From: Castellaniella sp. S9
GTDB lineage: Bacteria > Pseudomonadota > Gammaproteobacteria > Burkholderiales > Burkholderiaceae_B
NCBI RefSeq assembly: GCF_027257175.1
Contig: NZ_JAPFGD010000004.1
Span: 343,589-407,588 of the forward strand
Direction: 5' to 3'
DNA length: 64,000 nt
The translations under genes and the position numbers were made by a program. Positions within the stretch are counted from its first letter, which is position 1. Each line of letters starts with the position of its first letter. The notes under the pieces are model-generated. The model saw nothing but the letters and a program-made list of their open reading frames with translations. It ran no database searches and was not told where the DNA came from. Shown in pieces: positions 57,881 through 64,000 of the stretch.

Positions 57881-58176
57881 TCGTTCATCTATCCGATGAG
57901 GCCGTAGCCGACCTAGAGCGCATCGCTGATTATATTGCTCGGGATAACCCAAGACGGGCGTTATCCTTCGTACAGGAACTGCGGGATAGGTGCTTGCGTT
58001 TGGGGAACATGCCAGAGGCGTACCCGCTGGTCCCCCGCTACGAAAAACATGGCGTGCGCAGGCGCGTACACGGCAATTACCTGATCTTCTATTGCGTTGA
58101 CGCCGAACGGGTCACGGTTTTGCATGTGTTGAATAGCGCCATGGATTACGCGGAAATTCTGTTTCCTGGCGAGTGA
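57877..58176 (+). CDS. parE: ParE-family toxin
   Basis: Toxin of 99 residues in the ParE/RelE fold; ParE proteins poison DNA gyrase. Two N-terminal helices (EAVADLERIADYIARDNPRRALSFVQEL) are followed by the beta-sheet (VRRRVHGNYLIFYCVDAERVTVLHVLNSAMDY). The start is GTG at 57877, overlapping the parD stop. The reading frame is intact. Confidence 0.9.
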   Translation: MIVHLSDEAVADLERIADYIARDNPRRALSFVQELRDRCLRLGNMPEAYPLVPRYEKHGVRRRVHGNYLIFYCVDAERVTVLHVLNSAMDYAEILFPGE

Positions 58177-58236
58177 CGCCAGATTTGTTTTCAAGCCGCG
58201 GCCAGCGCTCGGAAGCCCACACTGACAAAATCGCTG

Positions 58237-58256
58237 ATCGGGGACGTTTCCCCGAT
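58237..58256 (-). terminator. Hairpin behind the VOC gene, possible terminator
   Basis: ATCGGGGA (58237-58244) pairs with TCCCCGAT (58249-58256) around a four-base loop. On the minus strand it directly follows the VOC stop and is followed by a short ATTTT, so it is at best a weak rho-independent terminator. Confidence 0.4.
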
Positions 58257-58257
58257 T

Positions 58258-58548
58258 CTATTCGCCAGCCTCCTCACACCACTGCGGATTCCAAACAATC
58301 TCCCAAAGGTGCCGATCTGGGTCGAGGAAGTAGCCCGAATACCCGCCCCAGAATGTGTCGTGCGCAGGCTTGACAATAGTAGCCCCCGCGGAGGCTGCTG
58401 TGGCCATGACTTCATCGACTTCGGCTTTCGACGATACGTTGTGACCCAAAGTCATCTCAGTGGGAAAACCGAGTCCATCACGGTAGAAGCGTAACGACGC
58501 ATCAAGATCCTCGACGCCGATGGTGATGACAGTGATGCGTGGCTTCAT
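58258..58548 (-). pseudogene. VOC-family (glyoxalase-fold) protein with internal in-frame deletion
   Basis: Reading frame of 96 residues that starts and ends like a typical VOC/glyoxalase-fold protein ([27 protein letters not shown] at the start, WGGYSGYFLDPDRHLWEIVWNPQW at the end). Family members of this type are about 135-140 residues. Here residue 31 (FPTE) jumps directly to MTLGHNVSS, so about 44 residues of the central strands are missing near position 58455. The fold is probably lost, hence the pseudogene call, although the frame is open. Its start overlaps the pyrD stop (ATGA). Confidence 0.7.
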
Positions 58549-59603
58549 GTGATTGGCCCAGTTGAATGCTTTAGTGCCCGCACACACTCCTCGACCAGCG
58601 CCGGCCCCTGGTAGATCAATCCCGTGTACAACTGCACCGCATCGGCACCCGCCTGCATTTTTTCCACGGCCTGGCGGCCGGACTCGATGCCGCCCACGCC
58701 GATGATGGCGGTGTCCCGCCCCAGGCGTTCGCGCAGACGCCGAATGACCCGCAGCGACAATTCGTGCACCGGCGGCCCCGACAGGCCGCCGGCCTCGTCC
58801 TCGTAGGGCAGGCCGCGCACGGCCTCGCGCGACAGGGTGGTGTTGGTGGCGATGATGCCGTCCACGCCGTGGCGCGGGACGATTTCCGCGATGGCATCGA
58901 TGCCCGCCTCGTCCAGGTCGGGGGCGATCTTGACGACCAGCGGCGTGCGCCGCCCGTGCTGGTCGGCCAGCGCCTCGCGCCGCTCGCGCAGGGCGCCCAG
59001 CAGGGCGTCCAGGGCGTCGTGGTCCTGCAGGCTGCGCAGGTTGCGCGTGTTGGGTGAGGAAATGTTCACCGTCACGTAGTCGGCGTGCGGGTACACGCCA
59101 TCCAGGCCCAGCAGGTAGTCGTCGATGGCGCGCTCGATCGGCGTGTCGGCGTTCTTGCCGATGTTCAGGCCCAGGACGCCGCCCTCGGCGCGCCAGCGGC
59201 TGGCGCGCACATTGGCGATGAAGGCATCCAGGCCGTCATTGTTGAAGCCCATGCGGTTGATCAGGCAGCGCGCGCGCGGCAGGCGGAACATGCGTGGCCT
59301 GGGGTTGCCCGGCTGCGCCCGCGGCGTCACGGTGCCGACCTCGATGAAGCCGAACCCCAGTCCGCCCAGGGCGTCGATGTGCGCGCCGTTCTTGTCCAGG
59401 CCGGCCGCCAGCCCCACCGGGTTGCGCAAGGGCAGCCCCATGACGGTGCGCGGCAGGGCGGGGCGCTGGGACAGCAGGGCGCGCGTGGCGCTGCAATCGT
59501 GCGCGCGGTGCAGCATGCTCAGCGTCAATTCGTGCGCACGCTCGGCGTCCATGGAAAACAGCGCGGCGCGCGCAAGCGGATAGGCGTGGAACAAGGAGGG
59601 CAT
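58545..59603 (-). CDS. pyrD: Dihydroorotate dehydrogenase (quinone), class 2
   Basis: PyrD, 352 residues, membrane-associated FMN enzyme oxidising dihydroorotate to orotate with ubiquinone. The N-terminal helices ([25 protein letters not shown]) typical of class 2, the [13 protein letters not shown] motif and the catalytic serine in [12 protein letters not shown] are present. The final residues run into the overlap with the VOC frame and may not be ancestral. Confidence 0.96.
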   Translation of the reverse strand: MPSLFHAYPLARAALFSMDAERAHELTLSMLHRAHDCSATRALLSQRPALPRTVMGLPLRNPVGLAAGLDKNGAHIDALGGLGFGFIEVGTVTPRAQPGNPRPRMFRLPRARCLINRMGFNNDGLDAFIANVRASRWRAEGGVLGLNIGKNADTPIERAIDDYLLGLDGVYPHADYVTVNISSPNTRNLRSLQDHDALDALLGALRERREALADQHGRRTPLVVKIAPDLDEAGIDAIAEIVPRHGVDGIIATNTTLSREAVRGLPYEDEAGGLSGPPVHELSLRVIRRLRERLGRDTAIIGVGGIESGRQAVEKMQAGADAVQLYTGLIYQGPALVEECVRALKHSTGPIT

Positions 59604-59673
59604 GGCGTCGGGACCTGTCGAAAATCGGGCCAGGCGCTATTTTACGGGTTTATGCCCGTCACCAACGCCCCCC

Positions 59674-60402
59674 TCAACGCGACAACGGTTCGATCCACAC
59701 GCCACCCCGCAGGACCTGGTGCGGCCGGAACCGGGATTTGTATGCCATCTTGCGGCTTTCCTCGATCCAATAGCCCAGGTACAGCCACTGCAGGCCCAGG
59801 TGGCGGCAATAGTCCAGTTGCCACAGGATGCCGAAGGTCCCCAGGCTGCCCGGCCAGTCGGGGTCGTAAAAGGTATAGACCGCCGAAATCCCCGTGTCCA
59901 CGCGGTCCATGATGGCCACCATGCGCACCACGCCCTCGGCATCGGTGAATTCCGCCATGTCGGATCGCACCCGGCTGGTCAGCAGGAACTGGGTGTATTG
60001 CGCCTGGTCGTCCTGGTCCATGCCGGCGCCGGGGTGGCGGCGCGACTGATAGCGCTGGTACAGGTCGAAATGGCGCGCGTCCCAGTGCAGGGGCGAGACC
60101 TTGACCCGCATCGCGCCCATGCGATTCCACAGTTTGCGCTGGGTGCGGTCGCGCACGAAGCGGCGCGCGTCCACACGGATCGGGATACAGGCCTGGCAGG
60201 TTTCACAGTCGGGCCGGTAGGTGAACAGGCCGCTGCGGCGAAAGCCCTGTTCGATCAATCGCGAATAGGCGGCATCGTCGACCAGGTGCGCGGGCGCTGC
60301 GACCTCGGAACGCGCCAGACGCCCGGGCAGGTAGCTGCAGGGATAACTGGCGGTCGTATAGAACTGCAGTTTCCTGAAAATCGATTCGCTGGGGTTGCTC
60401 AT
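59674..60402 (-). CDS. bpt: Aspartate/glutamate leucyltransferase (Bpt)
   Basis: Bpt, 242 residues, adds leucine from Leu-tRNA to proteins with N-terminal Asp or Glu, marking them for ClpAP in the N-degron pathway. The ATE-N cysteines are in YPCSYLPGR and CETCQACIPIRV, and the ATE-C domain covers the second half. It lies 39 bases after aat, the companion transferase. Confidence 0.93.
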   Translation of the reverse strand: MSNPSESIFRKLQFYTTASYPCSYLPGRLARSEVAAPAHLVDDAAYSRLIEQGFRRSGLFTYRPDCETCQACIPIRVDARRFVRDRTQRKLWNRMGAMRVKVSPLHWDARHFDLYQRYQSRRHPGAGMDQDDQAQYTQFLLTSRVRSDMAEFTDAEGVVRMVAIMDRVDTGISAVYTFYDPDWPGSLGTFGILWQLDYCRHLGLQWLYLGYWIEESRKMAYKSRFRPHQVLRGGVWIEPLSR

Positions 60403-60441
60403 GGCCGCGCCTAGTTAGTCACGACTATTGTGGCATCCGGG

Positions 60442-61242
60442 CTATTGCGCGTCCAGGCGCGGCCCGTCCATCAGCAGCCGGCCTCGCGGCCAGGGCGGCG
60501 GGGGCATGTCCCTCAACGCCGTCAGGCTGGCGAGGAATTGCTCGCGCGGTACGGGCGCGGCACCCAGCCGGGCCAGGTGCGGGGTTTCCTGTTGGCAGTC
60601 GATCCAGGGCACGCCGTGGCGGCGCAGGTGCGCCACCAGGTAGGCCAGCGCCACCTTGCTGGCGTCGGCCGCGCGGCTGAACATGGATTCCCCGAAAAAG
60701 CAGCGCCCGATGGACACCCCGTACAGGCCGCCGGCCAGGCGTCCGTCGATCCAGGTCTCGACGCTGTGTACCCGCCCCATGCGGTGCCAGGCCTCGTACA
60801 CGGCGATGATGTCCGGCGTGATCCAGGTCGCGTCGCGGCCCGCCTCGGCCGGCGCGACCGGCCAGGCGGTCCCCGCGCGCGCCGCGCCGATGCCCAGGCG
60901 CGCGCCCTGGCGTTGGGCGCAGGCGCGGATCACCTCGCCGAATGCGGTATCCATGGTCACCCGCAAGGGCGCATCCGGGTCCCGCGGATCACGGCCGAAC
61001 TGGCGCAGGCGCTTGGTCAGGGACTGCGAGACCCGCAGCCTGTCGCAGGGCAGCACCATGCGCGGATCGGGGCTCCACCACAGGACGGGGTCGCCCGGGC
61101 TGAACCAGGGAAACATGCCCTTGCCGTAGGCCTCGTCCAGGCGCGCGGGCGACAGGTCGGCGCCTGCGGCGACCAGGCCGCCGGGCAAGCCGGTCCGCGG
61201 ATCGGGCAGGGGGGTGTGGGCATCTATCCAGCTTAGTTGCAT
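60442..61242 (-). CDS. aat: Leucyl/phenylalanyl-tRNA-protein transferase
   Basis: Aat, 266 residues, attaches Leu or Phe to proteins with N-terminal Arg or Lys. The GMFPWFSPGDPVLWWSPDPRMVL stretch near residue 45 and the SVETWIDGRLAGGLYGVSIG segment near 165 are characteristic. Next to bpt, so both bacterial N-degron ligases are encoded side by side. Confidence 0.95.
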   Translation of the reverse strand: MQLSWIDAHTPLPDPRTGLPGGLVAAGADLSPARLDEAYGKGMFPWFSPGDPVLWWSPDPRMVLPCDRLRVSQSLTKRLRQFGRDPRDPDAPLRVTMDTAFGEVIRACAQRQGARLGIGAARAGTAWPVAPAEAGRDATWITPDIIAVYEAWHRMGRVHSVETWIDGRLAGGLYGVSIGRCFFGESMFSRAADASKVALAYLVAHLRRHGVPWIDCQQETPHLARLGAAPVPREQFLASLTALRDMPPPPWPRGRLLMDGPRLDAQ

Positions 61243-61260
61243 GGCGCATGCGCCGGTGAC

Positions 61261-61848
61261 TCAGTCCGGGAAACGGAAGTCGATCGCGTAGTGGTGGGTG
61301 GGAAACAGCCCCTCGCGGCGATCATCCAGGTAGTGCTCCAGCGTGGTGTAGACGGTGCGAAACGACAGTTCCTTCCAGGGGATGCCGTCCAGGGGGAAAA
61401 AATCCGCCTCCAGGGTTTCCGGGCCGGGGGCCAGCTGCGGACCCAGGACGTCGGCCAGGTAATAAAAGTGCACCTGGTTCACCGAGGGCACGTCGATCAC
61501 GGTGAACAGCGACCGGACCCGGATGCGCGCGCCCGATTCCTCCTGGTTTTCGCGCTCGGCACCCTGTTCGGTGGTCTCGCCCAGTTCCATGAAGCCCGCC
61601 GGCAGGGTCCATTTGCCATAGCGCGGCTCGATCGCCCGGCGGCACAGCAGGATCCGGTCATTCCAGATGGGCAGCACACCCACCACGTTGCGCGGGTTCT
61701 GGTAGTGGACGGCGCCGCAGTTTGAGCACAGGTCGCGGATGCGATTGTCGTCGGGCGGGATCTCGCGGCTGAGGGTGTGGCCGCATTGCGAACAGAATTG
61801 CTGCGTGCGTGGGGCGGGGTGATAGAAGGCGGGATCGGGCGAGGTCAT
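61261..61848 (-). CDS. Nudix hydrolase with N-terminal zinc ribbon
   Basis: Protein of 195 residues. A zinc ribbon is formed by C19-x2-C22 and C41-x2-C44, followed by a Nudix domain with the box GFMELGETTEQGAERENQEESG. The layout resembles NudC-like NADH pyrophosphatases but is shorter; the substrate cannot be fixed. It is the first gene of the nudix-aat-bpt-pyrD run. Confidence 0.88.
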   Translation of the reverse strand: MTSPDPAFYHPAPRTQQFCSQCGHTLSREIPPDDNRIRDLCSNCGAVHYQNPRNVVGVLPIWNDRILLCRRAIEPRYGKWTLPAGFMELGETTEQGAERENQEESGARIRVRSLFTVIDVPSVNQVHFYYLADVLGPQLAPGPETLEADFFPLDGIPWKELSFRTVYTTLEHYLDDRREGLFPTHHYAIDFRFPD

Positions 61849-61991
61849 GCGGGGATTTTAGCGCGGGACCGGAGATTGGATGCCGACCGTAGCGGTGTTG
61901 CGCACATCATAGGAGCCGTGCTTGCCGGCGCCGGTCCGGCGGTGTCCCGGCATGCTCCTGTTCCAGGGCTTCGAGCGGCCCCCAATGCCCC

Positions 61992-63329
61992 TCACGCCCC
62001 CCTCACCACCAGCGAATACAGCGCCCACCACGTATATTTGTTCGAGATATCCCCATGGCCCGGGATCCTGCCGTTGGCGCCATCCAGGCCATAGACCCGG
62101 ACCCCATCGTCGAAAGCGTAGGACTCGTCCGGCGCCTGGATCGGCATCAGGCGCTCGCCCGCCCGGCGCGGCCCATAGCCGCCCAGCGCCGCGTAAGGAC
62201 TGGGCACCTCGACCGTTTTTTCGAGGCCCATGGGTTCGCCCAGGTCCACGTCCCGCCGCAGCGCCCAGTGAAACAGGGCGTGCAGCGCGGCATCATGGGG
62301 ACTGTACGTCGCCAGGATCGGCTGCTCGACCCGCTCGAACGCCACACGGTATCCGCCGGGATGATCCTTGCCCGGGACCTGGTCTGCAAAGCACAGGTGC
62401 GAGATCGCCGGTTGCAGCAGGAGCGCGGAGCGGACCCTGCGCGGCGGGGCCGTGATGCTGCACAGGGCGGACAGGACGACCTTGGTACCGTAGGAATGTC
62501 CAATCAGATGGACGCGGGCGCTGGTTTGGCGCAGGAGGGTCTCCAGCGCGGGGCCGACACCCTTGGCGCCTACGACGCCCGCCCGGTCCTTCATGATGGC
62601 CACCGTCAGCATGCGGACCAGCTGCCTGGGATCCAGCCAGCGCCACATCCCGCCCAGAACCCCCTGCGGCCGGGCCATGCCGGCCAGCGCGGGGCCCTTG
62701 TCCGCGTCCATGTCGTCGGCCATGGCCTGCCAGCTGCGCAGCAAGCCTTCGACCTCCGGCGGCTCGCCGGATTCGTGCTCCGCCACGGAATCCGTGAGGA
62801 TGCCGGCGGCCAGCTCCGCCAGGCGCCGCGCCTGCGACTCCGAGAGGGCGGTTTGCTGGGCCAGCGTGTGGAATTCCGTCCGCTCGATATCCGTTGCGAA
62901 ACAATCCGCAATTTCGGTCAGCTCGCGCTGGTACTGCGCCTCGTCCTGGAATGCGGCCTCGGCATCCGCCCTCAGGGCCTTTGGTCCACGCCCGGATTCG
63001 CCGAACGCCAGGGCGGCGCTGGGCCAGAAAATCCCGACCAGCAGTGGCCGGTAGTCCGCAGGCATCGGCAGGCCGTAGGCCTTGCGCATCCCCGCATAGC
63101 CTTTAAAGAATGCCCGGTATCGTCCAATCGCATCCGACCATTCATTGTTCCAGCCATGCGAAAACACGAAGATGTCGGAATAATCACCCGCCTCGGCCAA
63201 TAGCGGCCCGAGGCTGCCATCGTCCTTGTATTGTCCTTCCTTGTCGAAACGGATGATGTAGAGCGGAACCTGTTGCCCATCCGCGGATTCCAGGTATTCC
63301 CGGGGGCCGGGAACGTGCTGCTCGCCCAT
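61992..63329 (-). CDS. Orphan alpha/beta hydrolase-fold protein
   Basis: Protein of 445 residues without a signal peptide. An oxyanion-type SHGWNNEWSDA segment lies near residue 57, the nucleophile elbow GHSYG has S279, and candidate triad partners are in YSPHDAALHALF and GHGDISNKY near the C-terminus. A helical insertion occupies about residues 120-260. I do not recognise a named family; it could be a lipase-like or esterase-like enzyme. It is isolated, with no operon partner, in the less conserved right end of the window. Confidence 0.7.
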   Translation of the reverse strand: MGEQHVPGPREYLESADGQQVPLYIIRFDKEGQYKDDGSLGPLLAEAGDYSDIFVFSHGWNNEWSDAIGRYRAFFKGYAGMRKAYGLPMPADYRPLLVGIFWPSAALAFGESGRGPKALRADAEAAFQDEAQYQRELTEIADCFATDIERTEFHTLAQQTALSESQARRLAELAAGILTDSVAEHESGEPPEVEGLLRSWQAMADDMDADKGPALAGMARPQGVLGGMWRWLDPRQLVRMLTVAIMKDRAGVVGAKGVGPALETLLRQTSARVHLIGHSYGTKVVLSALCSITAPPRRVRSALLLQPAISHLCFADQVPGKDHPGGYRVAFERVEQPILATYSPHDAALHALFHWALRRDVDLGEPMGLEKTVEVPSPYAALGGYGPRRAGERLMPIQAPDESYAFDDGVRVYGLDGANGRIPGHGDISNKYTWWALYSLVVRGA

Positions 63330-63382
63330 GATGATTTCCCCTTGGCGTCATCGAGCGGCATCTGTGTGCCGGCCTATTATTG

Positions 63383-63397
63383 TGTCATTTCATGACA
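63383..63397. promoter_or_regulatory. Perfect inverted repeat upstream of the orphan hydrolase
   Basis: TGTCAT-TTC-ATGACA lies 54 bases before the hydrolase start. It could be an operator; no regulator gene is adjacent. Confidence 0.3.
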
Positions 63398-63505
63398 TCG
63401 ACGGGGAACGGTACAAACCCTCGGGGTTTTCGATGTCGGGCGGAGCCGAATGGATTTCCTGCAGTTTCTCAATGCTGTCGCTGTGCTCGAGTCTGGCCAG
63501 GAAAG

Positions 63506-63868
63506 TTACCAATCTACTGGCTTGGTAATGGCATTCCCATCGGCGGGGACTACCGGGTCTGGCATTTGTGAGTTGACCAGCGCGCGAGTGGAGATGAGTC
63601 TCGTGAAATCGGCGCATTTAACCATCTCTTTAGAGGTGCCTCGCTTCGATGTGAGAAGACCTAGAATTTTCTTGGGGTGATGTGCCTTGACCAGCCTCAT
63701 TGATTCCGCCAGATCACTATCTCCTGAAATGACGACTGCGCAATCAAACCTGTCTAACCAAGCGTCATTGATGAGATGCACCGCGAGATTCACGTCAGAG
63801 CCCTTCTCTTTTGTCTCCAGGACAGTGGCATGTCGCTGACCATTGATAGGAGGATGGAGCTTCTTCAT
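63506..63868 (-). pseudogene. NYN-domain (LabA/DUF88-like) protein, 5' end removed by an IS element
   Basis: The frame encodes the C-terminal part of a NYN-domain protein, a PIN-like predicted RNase. KEKGSDVNLAVHLI and the metal-binding VVISGDSDLAE segment are intact. Complete relatives carry about 100-120 further residues before this point, including the first catalytic aspartate (FIDGFNL-type). Upstream the sequence passes directly into an IS3-like element at about 63869, so the 5' part has been lost or separated. The ATG at 63868 is incidental. Confidence 0.7.
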
Positions 63869-64000
63869 GACAAGGGGGTGCGGACAAAATCTTGGACTAC
63901 TCTAGGAGTGGTTCATGTATTCGTACGAAGACCGATTGCGCGCCGTGAGGCTGTACCTGAAGCTTGGCCGTCGGGTCAAAGCCACAATCCGTCAACTGGG
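63869..64000 (+). mobile_element. IS3-family insertion sequence, left end (truncated by window)
   Basis: The last 130 bases look like the left end of an IS3-family element: a short leader with GTGCGGACAAAATCTTGGAC, a ribosome-binding site and the start of an OrfA transposase. The exact boundary is uncertain (about 63869-63880) because the right end is outside the window. Confidence 0.7.
63915..64000 (+). CDS. IS3-family transposase OrfA, N-terminal fragment (runs off window)
   Basis: The visible 28 residues begin MYSYEDRLRAVRLYLKLG and continue with RRVKATIRQLG, the helix-turn-helix start of IS3-type OrfA proteins. AGGAG lies six bases before the ATG. OrfB, expected by programmed frameshift, would be outside the window. 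Confidence 0.75.
   Translation, partial: MYSYEDRLRAVRLYLKLGRRVKATIRQL

Overview
The window is GC-rich (roughly two-thirds G+C), densely coded chromosomal DNA of a betaproteobacterium, most likely Burkholderiales and probably the Alcaligenaceae (Bordetella/Achromobacter-like). This rests on gene content and order: glnS-minCDE, dusB-fis-purH-ruvCAB, aat-bpt-pyrD, a phasin, tripartite purine-type molybdenum hydroxylase genes and many ABC importers. No rRNA, tRNA or CRISPR array was seen.

Layout. (1) 82-9889: an apparent operon with a BMP-family nucleoside/purine ABC importer, a zinc nucleobase deaminase, three xanthine-dehydrogenase-type subunits and a GntR regulator. A convergent XdhC-type maturation gene and a divergent AEC transporter follow (9926-11988), with a tandem GntR-like operator between them. 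(2) 12005-15773: minE, minD, minC and glnS on the minus strand. (3) 15828-18211: a cytochrome-bd-like pair whose CydA has lost every canonical haem ligand, followed by recQ. (4) 20134-26570: a minus-strand housekeeping run ubiH-dusB-fis-purH-ruvC-ruvA-ruvB, with a LexA box in front of ruvB only. (5) 26711-35327: housekeeping genes (CtaG, BepA-like protease, YheT hydrolase, NTF2-like protein, zinc finger, ilvE, rhlE, thioredoxin, EI24 membrane protein, CinA-type protein). (6) 35371-37089: an IclR regulator and a PHB phasin that share a 17-bp palindrome at their promoters. (7) 37108-39875: divergent LysR/SDR pair and a metallo-beta-lactamase-fold enzyme. (8) 39932-46555: divergent IclR regulator and a five-gene Liv-type ABC importer plus an AA_synth-family protein, with a 31-bp near-perfect palindrome just behind the operon's promoter. 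(9) 46611-51217: MdtA/MdtB-type RND efflux pair. (10) 51171-57445: sugar-type ABC importer divergent from alpha-ketoglutaric semialdehyde dehydrogenase, suggesting sugar-acid or pentose use. (11) 57474-58548: a ParDE toxin-antitoxin module and an internally deleted VOC gene, inserted between the dehydrogenase and pyrD. (12) 58545-61848: nudix-aat-bpt-pyrD. (13) 61992-64000: a less conserved right end with an orphan alpha/beta hydrolase and a NYN-domain gene cut at its 5' end by an IS3-family element that runs off the window.

The most unusual element is the CydA-like/CydB-like pair, which keeps the cytochrome bd fold but lacks His19, His186, Met393, Glu99, Glu107 and the GRQPW motif (E. coli numbering, recalled alignment). 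Several clear regulatory sites were also found: tandem TTGTNNACAA boxes, an IclR palindrome, the shared phasin palindrome, a LexA box, helically phased ACTGTT repeats at parDE, and a hairpin burying a Shine-Dalgarno sequence. All functional calls come from reading translated sequence and recalled family motifs; no database search was run.
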